NCBI GenBank assembly: GCA_030248195.1
Contig: JASAND010020324.1
Span: forward strand, 30,475-94,474
DNA length: 64,000 nucleotides
Source of the DNA: Trissonchulus latispiculum
Lineage: Eukaryota; Nematoda; Enoplea; Enoplida; Ironidae
Direction: 5' to 3'
Shown: one piece after another, positions 13,001-25,000 of the stretch
Position numbering within the stretch: the first letter of the stretch is position 1
Layout: each line of letters opens with the position of its first letter
Program-made: the position numbers and the translations under genes
The notes under the pieces: model-generated
Seen by the model: the letters and a program-made list of their open reading frames with translations, nothing else
Database searches by the model: none
Told to the model about the DNA's origin: nothing

Positions 13001-16000
13001 AGACCAAACATTTTGAACATCGATTTCTCAAAACTGAAGAATCGCCCAAACGTTCTTTTTGTGCCGCTATATGAAGGACATATGGGCCGAGGGACGTTTT
13101 CCTGGATTTGGCTCAGCAAGTCTTAACGGTCGAGAAAACCGACCATATGCTCGGTAACACGAAATTTCGCAACTTTGCATTGAGTTTTCTTGCTACTGGA
13201 TAGGTTTTAGCCCAAACCAAGAAAAACGTCCCTCCGCAGAAGAACGAATTTAAATTCTGCCAAAAATCTCAGGAATCCGTCGAGTATCGATGTTCGAAAC
13301 AAAAAAATCGCAGTTTTGCCAAAATGGTTTTTCGGCCAAATCTCTAGGTTAAAGCAATAAATTCCGGCTAATAGGCTTTCATAAAATGGGCATTTGGACG
13401 CTGCATCGATTGAGTATAAATAAGCTAAGTTTGTCCTTAACATGTGGCAGTAATTTTGAAAAAAATGACTTCCTCGAAAATGGCCATTTTTTGACCCTAA
13501 AAACAGTATTTTGCTTATACTGACTTAACCACTGGAGATTGCTCAAAGGTTGTAAAACCTGAAATGTTCATTTTTGTATCCTCTTTCCAGCCATAACAAC
13601 CAACTCCGTGTATTTTCTACTTACTGGGAGCCTAAGGCCAAACCGTATGAGTCAAAAATACCCGAAAGGAAACCAGCACCTTAAGAAAATTTTTCTTTTC
13701 TAATTAATTAATTCTAATTAATTAAAAACTTTTCGCAATATTAATTCTTTTTTAACTGTTTTTACAGCATTTATAACTGTATCTAGCAGTTTTCGCTTCT
13801 TGCAAAAGAAAAAGAAAGCTTGCTTAATTTTTATATACAATATTTCAATGCACTGAACATTAAATGCCTGGGCCGATGACATTTTTTTGCGCTGTTAGCA
13901 GGGGTCTGGGGGGGCGAAGCCCCCACAGGCGTTGAGGCTTTTTAAAAATCGCAATATTTTGGTCTTTGCTTTGCTTGCTTTGCTATGCTATGCTCAACTA
14001 TGTTAAGACGACAAAAACAGAAGTAAAATATATATAGACGATATCTTTTCTTTCGGAAAAAATTTAAAATTGTGTTAAAAATGACTGAAAATTGGCTTCT
14101 TCAGGTCAAAATTTGAGTGTGCTTTTTAGTGTTTTTAATTTTCTGTGTTTTTTAAAAAAAGTGTGCGAAAACACAATAAAAAACAATGTAACAATAAAAA
14201 GCAAAACAAATACAAAAATGTAGTGGTTTAAGATTAAAATTGCTGGCACTAAAAACCTATCCTGCGAAACCGGAAAATACGTACTTAAAATTCCTCTTCA
14301 AAATTATTGTTTTTCCGACGCTTGGATTCTGGGTGGCGACCGAAGTCTGGAAGAAATTTGTGGAGGGAAAACCACCCTTCCACTGCTGATAAAAATCCCC
14401 TTATCTGAAAGTCCTACACACCAAATTTCAACATTTTTGGTTGGAAATTGCATGAGTTAATCCATTTTTTTCGATTTTCAAAATCCTTGCCGCTTTTCGA
14501 ATTTGGCTGGCTGTTACTCGTGACTCGCTCAGTAGAAAATTTTTCGATTAGATTTACCTGGGCTTATTCTAGTGGGGGGGGGGGGGGGGGGGGCCCCCCA
14601 TAAACACCCTTCCCCCCCCAAAATCGTTCCCCCCCCAAAAATCGCCCCCCCCCCAAAAAAGTGGGTGCCCCTTTTGGTACCCTGAAAAAATCGCTGAGAA
14701 GGCCAAATTTTCAAAAATTTTCCGGCTTCGCCGGAGATTTTTAGTCGATTTTTGCCTATTTAAGCACTATTTTTGCACTAAAAACGAACTTTTTTGGCGA
14801 TTACTATAAAAATAGCGCTATTTTTAGCATGTTTTTAGAAAAATTTTGAAAAATTTTCGCCCCCCCCCAAGAATGACTCGCCCCCCGAGGGGCCCCCCAA
14901 AGAGCCCCCCCAAGAAAAATTTCCTAGAATAAGCCCAGTTTACAGGACCGTCTAGGCGTCAGCTACGACCTGATATACGTGGTATTTCAAAATTTGAAAG
15001 CTGATTTTTTCGAAAGATACCACTTTTTGACCCAAAATTTCGGCATAGCAAAACTGAGTAAAAATATAATCATAAAGTTCAATCTGACATGAATCCAACT
15101 ATATAAACTTTTCGTAGCTACTACCATGGGCGTATCCAAGGGGGGGGGGGTTTGGGGGTTGAAACCCCCCATTTTGGGTTTTGCCCCCCAAAATTTTTGA
15201 TTAAATAGTGCGAAGTTAGTAAAAATTTCTAAAATTTTCGCGCCTTCGGCGCGTTCTCCGTTGCACTTTTTCAAAAATTGTGCACCTTCGGCGCGTTTTC
15301 TTTACTTTTTTCAAAAATTTTGCGCCTTCGGCGCTTTTTCTTTACTTTTTTCAAAAATTATGCGCCTTCGGCGCGTTTTTCTTTACTTTTTTCTAAACTT
15401 TTGCGTCTTCGGCGCGTTGCCACGTCGTTATTGTGTCGTATATACACAATTCAAGGCATATACATGGCAGCCATAATGTATATAACTGTATAAGTATATA
15501 CGTATATATATACAAGAATAAAAATGCTCCGGTGGAGCATGAAAAATGCAATATGGGTGACACTGGGTTTTAAGCGGACAGAGGACTAGGTTTTAAAACG
15601 TTAATATGGGAGGGGCAGGTTGTAAATGCCAGGAGGACTAGGTTAAAAGCGCACTAATATGGACCAGCTTCGCTGAACAACCCATATTCGCGAAAACTGT
15701 CCAGAGTTTCTATCGGCTGTTGATATTGGCAGTTCTTCGAAAAATTGTACGATATGTCAGCACGGCCTGCAAGTATATGTGGTCGTGCTCCTTTATTATA
15801 CAACTTAATAATACACTTACATAATGTTAACTGCTTTTCGCATCAACTTAATACAAGATTCTGCGCTGACACTGCAGAAAAAACACCTTGACCACCTTTG
15901 TACCAGAACTGCATTGTTTATTTGGAATAAGCTTTAATATTTCAAAATCGTCCCGCTTGCTTTGAAAGTTGAAGAATGCAGGATCTTACTCGTATGTCAT

Positions 16001-19000
16001 GTGGAGTGGAGCATGAGTGACCGCGAATATGGGTTGTTCAGCGAAGCTGGTCCATATTAGTGCGCTTTTAACCTAGTCCTCCTGGCATTTACAACCTGCC
16101 CCTCCCATATTAACGTTTTAAAACCTAGTCCTCTGTCCATTTACAACCTACTGTCACCCATATTGCATTTTTCATGCTCCACCGGAGCACTTTTATTCTT
16201 GTCCTATTTCATTTTTAAGGTTCTCAGTAAAAAGCAAAACGTTAAAGCGGTGTGAAAGAAACTTTAAAAATTCCGCCAATCATTAATCGTCAACCGAAAG
16301 TACAGAACAAAGAAGCTTGAAAAGTTCCAAGTTCTTCCTTTTTCTCTATTTTGACAGAAATCCAACATCCAGTACCCATGGCTGCAATAGTTTTAGTTAC
16401 TGTATTTAGCATATAGCACTCTACTGCAGCGCAACCAGATGCAAACTTTACTGTCAGTGAAGGAAACTCATACGGCATGATTTGCAATGCTCTGCCGCAC
16501 TTGTGTGCAAAATTTCGGACGATTGCAACTTACCTGTAGCTAGTTATAGGCCGTGCTATACTTCAGCAGCACTCTACTGCAGCGCAACCACATAGTAACA
16601 TCGTAATAAGTATACAAAACGTATCTATAGTAGTTTGTCATGTCCTAAACTATCTGTATGCCGAATTTCAAATACCAGTGACGAATGAATAAATTGTTAT
16701 CGACGGTGCTGTGTTTGGGACAGCACATACAGCACGGTGGAAGCTAGAGAGTGCACCAACTAACATAGCTACAGTTCCCCCTTACTACAGACATAATTTT
16801 CACCAAGTTTCATATGTTTAGCCGTTTAAAGTAAGTCTACAGACAGCGTGCTATGGTTGCTGCATAATAGCACAGCACGATAGCAGCACCGCACAGAGCT
16901 GCAACTATGCTCATCGTGTTCAGCGACCCCGATAACCCTTATATGCGTCCCACTATATGGCCCAAAACAGCATATTTAGGCCTATTTTTGACTATTTTCT
17001 GTCGAGTTGGGACTTAGAAATTTTTCCGAAAATGGCCATTTGGACCGACTTCCTTTGGGCCAGCCGCCTGAACGGTCCAGGACCTAAATCAAAAATCGGC
17101 CAACGTTATGCACTAGTATCCCCTCCGTACTTGTTCATGCAACAAACCGCGTGTCTCTAGCTTGTTCCCTGAACCCTGTGGGCGTGACACAAAATGGCCG
17201 TTTTTTGGCCAAAAACGCCGTCAGGCCACTTTTGGCCGGCCGGCCAGGTGGCATGCCGGGCCGGGCAGCGAAAAAATATAGCGCGGGGCACATGGGACCA
17301 TATCGGCATTCAGAAAATATAAACCTTTCCGGCTGAAAATGCTCACATCTTTCAAACACCTCTGCACAAAATAGCCCATTTCCAAGCGTGACTAACACAG
17401 AAAAAAACGGACCTAACTTGTCCGGAAGCGAAATTTTTCAAAGTTGAAAATTTTGACCAAAACTTTTTTGCAACTTGTTGTACTCGTCGTGTAGATTCCA
17501 ACGATACCAAACTTGCCGAGTTTCGTTCAGTATTGAGCTGGCACGGTGCTCGAACGACTCTCATAGGGCCGCGCAGCGCCTTTTACACCCATATTATAGG
17601 GGGTCGCTCTCGCGCCCCCCTATAATACACAATTAGGAAAAATGCTCCTTGTAGTCGCATGAAAAAGTTAATATGAGCTATGATGGCCAACATTTAAATA
17701 TGTCAAGGACAAGATTTAAAATGTTTAATATGAGCCAGCATCTAAATAAGTACAGGACAAGATGTATATAAAAGGCTAATATAAGCCGCTACGTTTCTCT
17801 TGGGCTCATATTGACGCTCATTCAACGCCACATTTCGTGGACAAAGTTTATGCAGCTCCTAATTTTCTTATCTGCATACTTGAGCTCCTACAGCTTACAC
17901 GGCTTACTGCGAAATTAGAGAACGGAAACTCTGTGTGCACAAAAAATGAGCAGCATTAAAATAAAATTAAAGTTATTAAAATTAATTAAATCTTGTCCTT
18001 GACATATTTAAATGTTGGCCATCATAGCTCATATTAACTTTTTCATTCGACTGCAAGGAGCATTTTTCCTACTTGTCCTCCTTTTAGTTTATGGGACCCC
18101 GTAGTTTGGGGTCTGGCTTCTTCTGGGGGGCTGCCGCCCGTCAGACCCCCGCTTACCTCTTCGGATTCTATATTATTACACAAATTAATGGCTGAAGTGC
18201 TCTAGATTAATTCCTAGGGGGGTCTAAATTTGAAAATGTTCTCCAACTTCTGGGGGGCTCCGCCCCCAGACCCCCGACTTGATTCATATGTGTTTCTTTT
18301 TGAGTCGCCATTTCCGTAGTCAAATAAAATGTTTCCTGGCGCAAATCGTGAAACTAATAACCCTGCGGGTACCCCCTTTAACGCCTCCAACTAAGTTCGT
18401 TTCGTGACAACTAAAAAAATTTGGTCAAGTCAAACCCCCCCCTTTTCAAAATCCTGGATACGCCCCTGGCTACTACTTATATTGCGTCAGCAATGGATTT
18501 TTAAACAATTTCCCTATGCCAACTGGTTTTTGCTAAAGTGACCAAAAAAAGTAGAAAGCGAAATTGTTTTCTTTATATCTGAAAAACGCTTCAAGATAGC
18601 TACCATAAAGTATACACTTTCTGAACCGGATTTATGAGTTCTAAAGTATAAATTGAGATGAGATGATGATGATGATGATGATATCTTTGCGCAAGGCTCA
18701 TCAATGCAACAAGAGGCTGTACCAATCGACTATGCCTCCGCAAAATCAACCATCAGGAGATTCGTCAGAAACTCCTGGCTAACTAAAGTCTGACACAAAA
18801 ATGTGTGTACAAAATCTGTAAGGCCTCCAGTGAACTAAATATACGTCGTAACCCCATAAAACCATATATTTTCGGAATCCTAGCAGCGAGACGAATATTT
18901 TTATAAAATTTAAATTTTTTTAAAAATTCAAAAATTTTAAAATATTGGTTTTTCGGAGAATTTTTTAGGACCGTTCATGGTATTCAGCTCATTCATTCCG

Positions 19001-22000
19001 AAAAATTTTCCCATCCGAAGACGCATCGATTGACACAAGAACGGAAAAATCGGTTGAGAAATAAGCATTTCATTCTAAAAACTCGTTTTTCCATTTTCTT
19101 TGATGTTTGCCGCTCTTTGCAGCTTTGACTGGTTGTTACTCACGACTCGCTCAACGGAAAATTTTTTCGATTAGATTTTCAGGACCGCCTAGGCGTCCGC
19201 TTTCACCTGATATATGTGGTATTTCAAATTTTGAAAGTCGATTTTTTTGAAAAATACCACTTTTTGACCCAAAATTTCGGCAAAGCAAAATTAGCAAAAG
19301 TGAGTAAAAATGACATAATCATAAAGTTCAAGCTGAGCTGAAGCCAACGATATAAAAGTTTTGTTGCTACGACTTATATTGCGACAGCAGTGAATTTTTA
19401 AATAATATCCCTTATTTCAGCTGGTTTTTGCTAGTTTACACTGATTCAGTTAAATCACGGCGGCAACATCAAAGAGAGAGCCAAAAACCACCTGAAATAA
19501 GGGATATTGTTTGAAAAATCATTGCGGACGCAATATAAGTCGTAGCCACGAAAACTTTATATCGTTGTAATCAGCTCAAATTGAACTTTATGATTACGCT
19601 ATTTTTACTCACTTTTGCTGAAATCGCTATGCCGAAATTTTTGGTCAAAAAGTGGTATTTTTCAAAAAAATCAACTTTTGAAATTTGAAATACCATATAT
19701 ATCAGTTGAAAGCGGACGCCTAGGCGGTCCTGAAAATCTAATCGAAAAAATTTCCGTTGAGCGAGTCGTGAGTAACAACCAGTCAAAGCTGCAAAAAGCG
19801 GCAAACATCAAAGAAAATGGAAAAACTAGTTTTTAGAATAAAATGCTTATTTCTCAACAGATTTTTTCCGTTCTTGTGTCAATCGATACGTCTTCGGATG
19901 GGAAAATTTTTCGGAATAAATGAGCTGAATACCTTGAACGCTCCGAAAAAAATCCCCGAAAAACCAATATTTTAAAATTTTTGAATTTTTAAAAAAATTT
20001 AAATTTTATAAAAATGTTCGTCTCGCTGCAAGGATTCCGAAAATATATGGTTTTATGGGGTTACGACGTATATTTAGTTCACTGGAGGCCTTACAGATTT
20101 TGTACACACATTTTTGTGTCAGACTTTAGTTGTACCCACCAACGGACAAAAGAAATCTTCCGCCAAGATGGCCCCACTCCACCTCAGCTGGAATCAGGTC
20201 TCCCCAGAAGGGACAGGGTGATCCTGAGTCAGCTTCGAACTGGAAAATCAATGTTACTGTCTGAATTCCGCCATGTGATTGACCCTGAGCAATGGCCGTC
20301 CCCTATATGCCCTGACTGCAGAGAGGAGTCTGGGTCCCTCTCCCATGTGCTCCTCAATTGCCCCGCCCACGCCGTTCACCGAATCCGGCACCTAGGCGTG
20401 TCCCCCGACCTGTCCTGCCTTAGACGGAATCCGGAGGCAGTCCTGGCCTACCTCCGGGGGAGCGAACTTATATAGTCCGCCGTTTATGGGAAACCAACAA
20501 CGACCGCCTACCAAACAACAACAACAACAACAACATGAGATCTTTTTTTTTTCGTGAAAATTTTTTAAAATTTCCCGTGCGATTTCAAAGGGCGCCGCTT
20601 TTATATATCCAGAAAGATTGGTACAAGGTACTACCGCGGTTTTTTCAGGAAAATGTTCCCCTTGTCTGAAACTCCTCCACACCACAAATTTCAACTTTTT
20701 TGGTAGCAGATATATTCCATTTTTTCCATTTTCAAAATCCTTTGATCTTTAATCTTTCGCTTTCTCCATTTTTTGGTCAGACTTTATTTCCAGTACTTTC
20801 GAACACGCAGAGAAGCAGCGTATTATATACTTTATCTAAATTTTGCAATTTGTAGAATTATAACAACTTTAAAATTCTTAATATTTTTAATGTTGAAGTT
20901 TATGAAGGTCCAAGGTCCTGGAAAAACAAGGTTGTTACATTTTGGACTCTCCTGACCTGCCCCATGCAGCAATTCGGCTATAAATCATTGTCTTAATGAG
21001 ACCTGGTTAGAATACCTAGTTAGTCCAGCTACTAAGACCAAGTTAATTATTATCATGATGTCGTATCCTTTCATTCTCCTTGCTTTCTTCTGTGTAGTGT
21101 TTCTAAGTGCGTGCTTCAATTTGCTAGCACTGTGTTAAATTCAAGATAGCCCAATACTAAATTGTTCTCTTCTAGTATATATTAACTGGAAGTGCTAGGA
21201 AAACTGTAAAAAATGAAAAGACTTTCTTTCTCTATTTTATTCACAATCAACACGTGAAAGTTGAAGCTATTTAGTGCTAACATGATTTCATAATGCTCTC
21301 TCTCTCTTAGTTAGTGTATAACGGTTTCAATCAATTTTTTGTTTTTGAATATTACAATCTGCCCGCAACCGTACTGGTCACTTTTTATCGTCCGGAAAAG
21401 TTCTTGTCCTAAAGTTATCTCCTACTTCTCTTTTTCCTGTTACGTGTCTGTTTTTCTGTATAGCGTTCACTGAGCACAGCAACTGCTGAAGATATGGTAC
21501 GTATTATTCTCTATCCGTATTTGTTTTGCCAACAGTGGAGCCGTTGTCAGCAGTTTTTGCTTCCACTTTTCTTTCATAACTTTTACTGCTAATTTTTGTT
21601 TTTGTTTTTCCTTGTTTCTGAACTGTATGAGTTTTGTTTTCTGTGTTCCTCGGTCAAACGGTTTCTTTCTGTTCTGGTTGGAGGCAGACGTTGATTTTAT
21701 TGTCAGCTTTATCTTAGCCTTAGAACATGTTTCTGAAGACAATTTTTTACTGATTGATAGAGCTGAACCCGTTTGGGTATAGCCTCCTATTGGAGTAACA
21801 AATCATTTCAGCTAATTGTAACAAACAAATTTAAGCTGAATATTTCTAGAAAAGGCATTAGATGCTGGTATTTCTTTGTATAAATTTGACCCAGCGGGAA
21901 AGGGCGCCGAAACACATTTTTGCATTTACAACCATTGAGCTATTTCTAGTGGTTAAGTGTGAATAAGTCAGAAACGATAGTCAGGATCTATGGGTAGCCA

Positions 22001-25000
22001 TTTCCTTGGAACAGTTTATTCGAATTTGCTGTTATATGTTAAGGAAAAAGTTGGTTTAGTCGATACATCGTTGAATTCCACATTATATTTTCGCCTTATT
22101 AGTTGAATTGCTTCAAGCTGTAGATTTGTACGATTTTGAAAAAACTGCGATTATTTCGTTTTATACATTGATTTCTGTGAAACTATCATAGGGGTCGCGG
22201 CAGCGACCCCTATAATATGTGTGAAAAGTGGCTGGAGACAGTGTAAGATAAGCTGCGCAGAAGCTGCACAAAATCCTGCGCAGATTTCATGCGCAAATTG
22301 TAGAGCACATCGAGTTTAGTATGTCCGGAAATTTTCGGCCCCGTGGCGGCGATGTTTTTTTTCCGATTTCTCCTATTTGATGGTTGTATTGTACATAATG
22401 TTCGCCGCTTTCACGTGAACTGCAGCGGTGGGCCAACCTAAAGGGCTATAGGGTCTTAAGAATTGCAACTTTTTTTGCGCCGCAGCTGCGCCACAGTGCC
22501 GCAGTGGCGCCGCAAACTCGGCTCATAGCGAAAAGTGACCATTTTTGTGGTCATCGCTCAGGTCGAACATTACGAGCTGGAGCTGATTTCTTTTTATATT
22601 CCGAAATTTCATATATTGAACTAACTAACGATCCATGTTGCGTTTCTCTATTACTTCCCTAGCGACCAGAGTGGCCCGTCAAAAATGGCGAAAATTCGAA
22701 AAATGAAAAATCGTAATTTCTCGCTATCTTTTCAACTTTGAAAGCTCAAATCTTTCATACCATGGTTTTCTGGCACGGAGAATCGATTCCCGCAGTCAAT
22801 TTTACCGTCAGACCCACCCATCTTGCTGGGCTGGTTCCACTTTGCCGTTGGGAGGGTCAAGTCGGAAACCGCTTCCTGGAGGTCCATAGAAGGCTCTACC
22901 TGGCCTCTCAAAACTTCGTCTGTAGGGGTTTTCTGGTGCGCCCAGCTCACTTCCGGTATCCGTTTTGCCGTCCGACGTGCCTATGTTGCTGGGCTGGTTC
23001 TACTTTGCCGTCGGGAGGGTCAAGTTGGAAACCGCTTCCTGGAGGTCCATAGTAGGCTCTACCTGGCCTCTCAAAACTTTGTCTATAGGGGTTTTCTGGT
23101 GCGCCCAGCTCCCGGTATCCGTTTTGCCGTCCGACGTAACTATTTTGCTGGGCTGGTGCCAGTTTGCCGTTTGAAGGGTCAGTCGGTGGTCGAAAATAAA
23201 ATTTTTCAAAAGTGGTCAAATTTGGTATCAAATGAAAGCCCTAAGTGAGCTGAGCAACTTTTGTCATAGAACTGCGTACCCAAAGCTTCTGTTGAGGGCT
23301 GTGGTGGGGTGGAGTGGGGTGGGGTGGGGACTTAGGCGATTTTGGGTCAAAAATTAAATTTTTCAAAAGTAGTCAACTTTGGCATTAAATGAAAGCCCTA
23401 AGCGAGCTGAGTAACTTTTGTCATAGAACTGCGTACCCAAGGTGGCTGTAGAGTGCTGTGGTGGGGTGGGGGACTTAGGCGATTTTGGGTCAAAAATAAA
23501 ATTTTTCAAAAGTGGTCAGATTTAATGTCAAATGATAGCCCGAAGCGAACGGAAAAGCTTTCGCCATGGAACCATCCACCAAAAGGTGCTGTGTCGGATT
23601 TCTGCCTTTACTTTCTCAACCGGAATTTAAAGGATAGGCATAGGCCCAACACACACATTATCCCCTTTTGTGCGGAGCATTTTTGTTACTTGTATATATA
23701 CACAGAACGGAATCGCTTGGTTTTTGGCAGAATGAGAATTTGCACTGTTATTGCGGACGGACATTTTTCTCGGTTTGAGCTTGACTTCTCCTGTTGCAAG
23801 AAAACTCAATTCGAAGTTGCAAAAATCATCACACATTTGGCTTTTATTCAGGAGCTTTACGACTGTTGATCCAATTCCAAAAGTATACCTTTGCCCACAT
23901 TTTTCCATATAGCGCAAAAAGAATTTTTGGTTTATTCTGCAGTTTTGAGAAATTGATATTTAAAGGCCGATCTTCTGTATTTAGCTGGTATGTCAAAAAG
24001 TACGTATATATGTAAGCAATTTTGCTAGTTTTATAAATTGATATGAAAGTGCTCATTATAAAATGATTTAGAAATTTTCGCAGCGTTTCAATAATTGCAC
24101 AAAAGTAGCGACCACCTTAGAAAAGCTCGAAAAAGTTTTGAAGTTTTCCCCTCGAAATCTTTATGTTGTAAGCACGGTTTTTTGAGCAAATTGGGACGTT
24201 TTCGCAGTTGTCGGTAGGGACAACTCAATAGGTCAGCTCAACAAGGCAGAGGACAGCTTATTCTGGATGAGGCTTTCCCATGTTTGTGAATTCATTGTAT
24301 TCGCACACCCCGGTGATGGTTTCGTTCAGAGCACGTTGTTCAGTCTTCAGTTTGCAATTTTGTTCTAATGGTCTTTCCTGTGATTGCTGAAGTTTCCAGT
24401 GTGAGCATTTCTGTCCAAACAGTTGAGTATACTGTTCTTGTTGGTTGACAATAAATCAACAGGGCTTGTTCCGGTCCTGTTATTAAAGGTTTAATTAAAG
24501 ACGCGTATACCTGGGATGCAAAGCTACTACTGTCGAAGGCCAGCGCCTGAAAATCATTCGAACACCCGTTTTTGTTTTAAATCGTTGACTGCTGTTTTGG
24601 CATTAGAACAATTATAAGTTTGGTATACATAATATTGTTTGTGGCGCTTTTGTCTGTTCTCGAATTTGTGGGTGATGGTCTGGTCTGCTTGTTTGGCATG
24701 GTCGCAGTTTGTCCCGGTTTCTTGGTTAAGATCTAATTTTTAATAGAATGACTGCTTATAGGGGATTCATTGTGATTTAATGCGGAGAGATACGTAGTAA
24801 CGTTCGCATATAATTTATCTGTTCGAGTCGAATTTGGTTTCATCAATTGTAATTACCTAAAATAGTTGTTTGTACGTTCAGCAATTACGTACTAATTTGT
24901 AACAATGGAAAGTACAATCCAGAGAGTAACGCTAACAGTTAAAAAGGCTTACTTGTTTACTGTGCTTGTTATTCTTACATTACACAACGGCTTATGGTTA

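Larger units (their letters stand above)
15125..18468. mobile_element. Element with GGGCGTATCC ends, 8-bp TSD, carrying nested MITEs
   Basis: Left CATGGGCGTATCCA, right TGGATACGCCCCTG; exact GCTACTAC duplication at 15117-15124 and 18469-18476. 3.3 kb, including two nested foldbacks (15512-16202, 17629-18076), a CTTCGGCGC tandem and a hairpin. No transposase frame, so non-autonomous or gutted. Confidence 0.75.
14223..20790. repeat. Old, repeatedly interrupted foldback-family copy
   Basis: Pieces 14400-14557, 14944-15116, 18477-18657 and 20542-20790 line up with one arm of the intact foldback at 18782-20129 (shared GACTCGCTCA, TTTTTCGATTAGATTT, CTTATATTGCGTC and a final GGTCAGACTTTA). The insertions between them are listed separately. 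Outer limits are approximate. Confidence 0.5.

Noticed and set aside
15261..15493. Hydrophobic [14 protein letters not shown] frames
   Set aside because: Products of a 40-bp tandem repeat.
21467..21742. Lys-rich minus-strand frame
   Set aside because: Antisense of a T-rich splice region; no similarity.
22738..23248. Overlapping frames on both strands, repeated WFxFAVGRVK
   Set aside because: Tandem DNA repeat of about 160 bp read in several frames.
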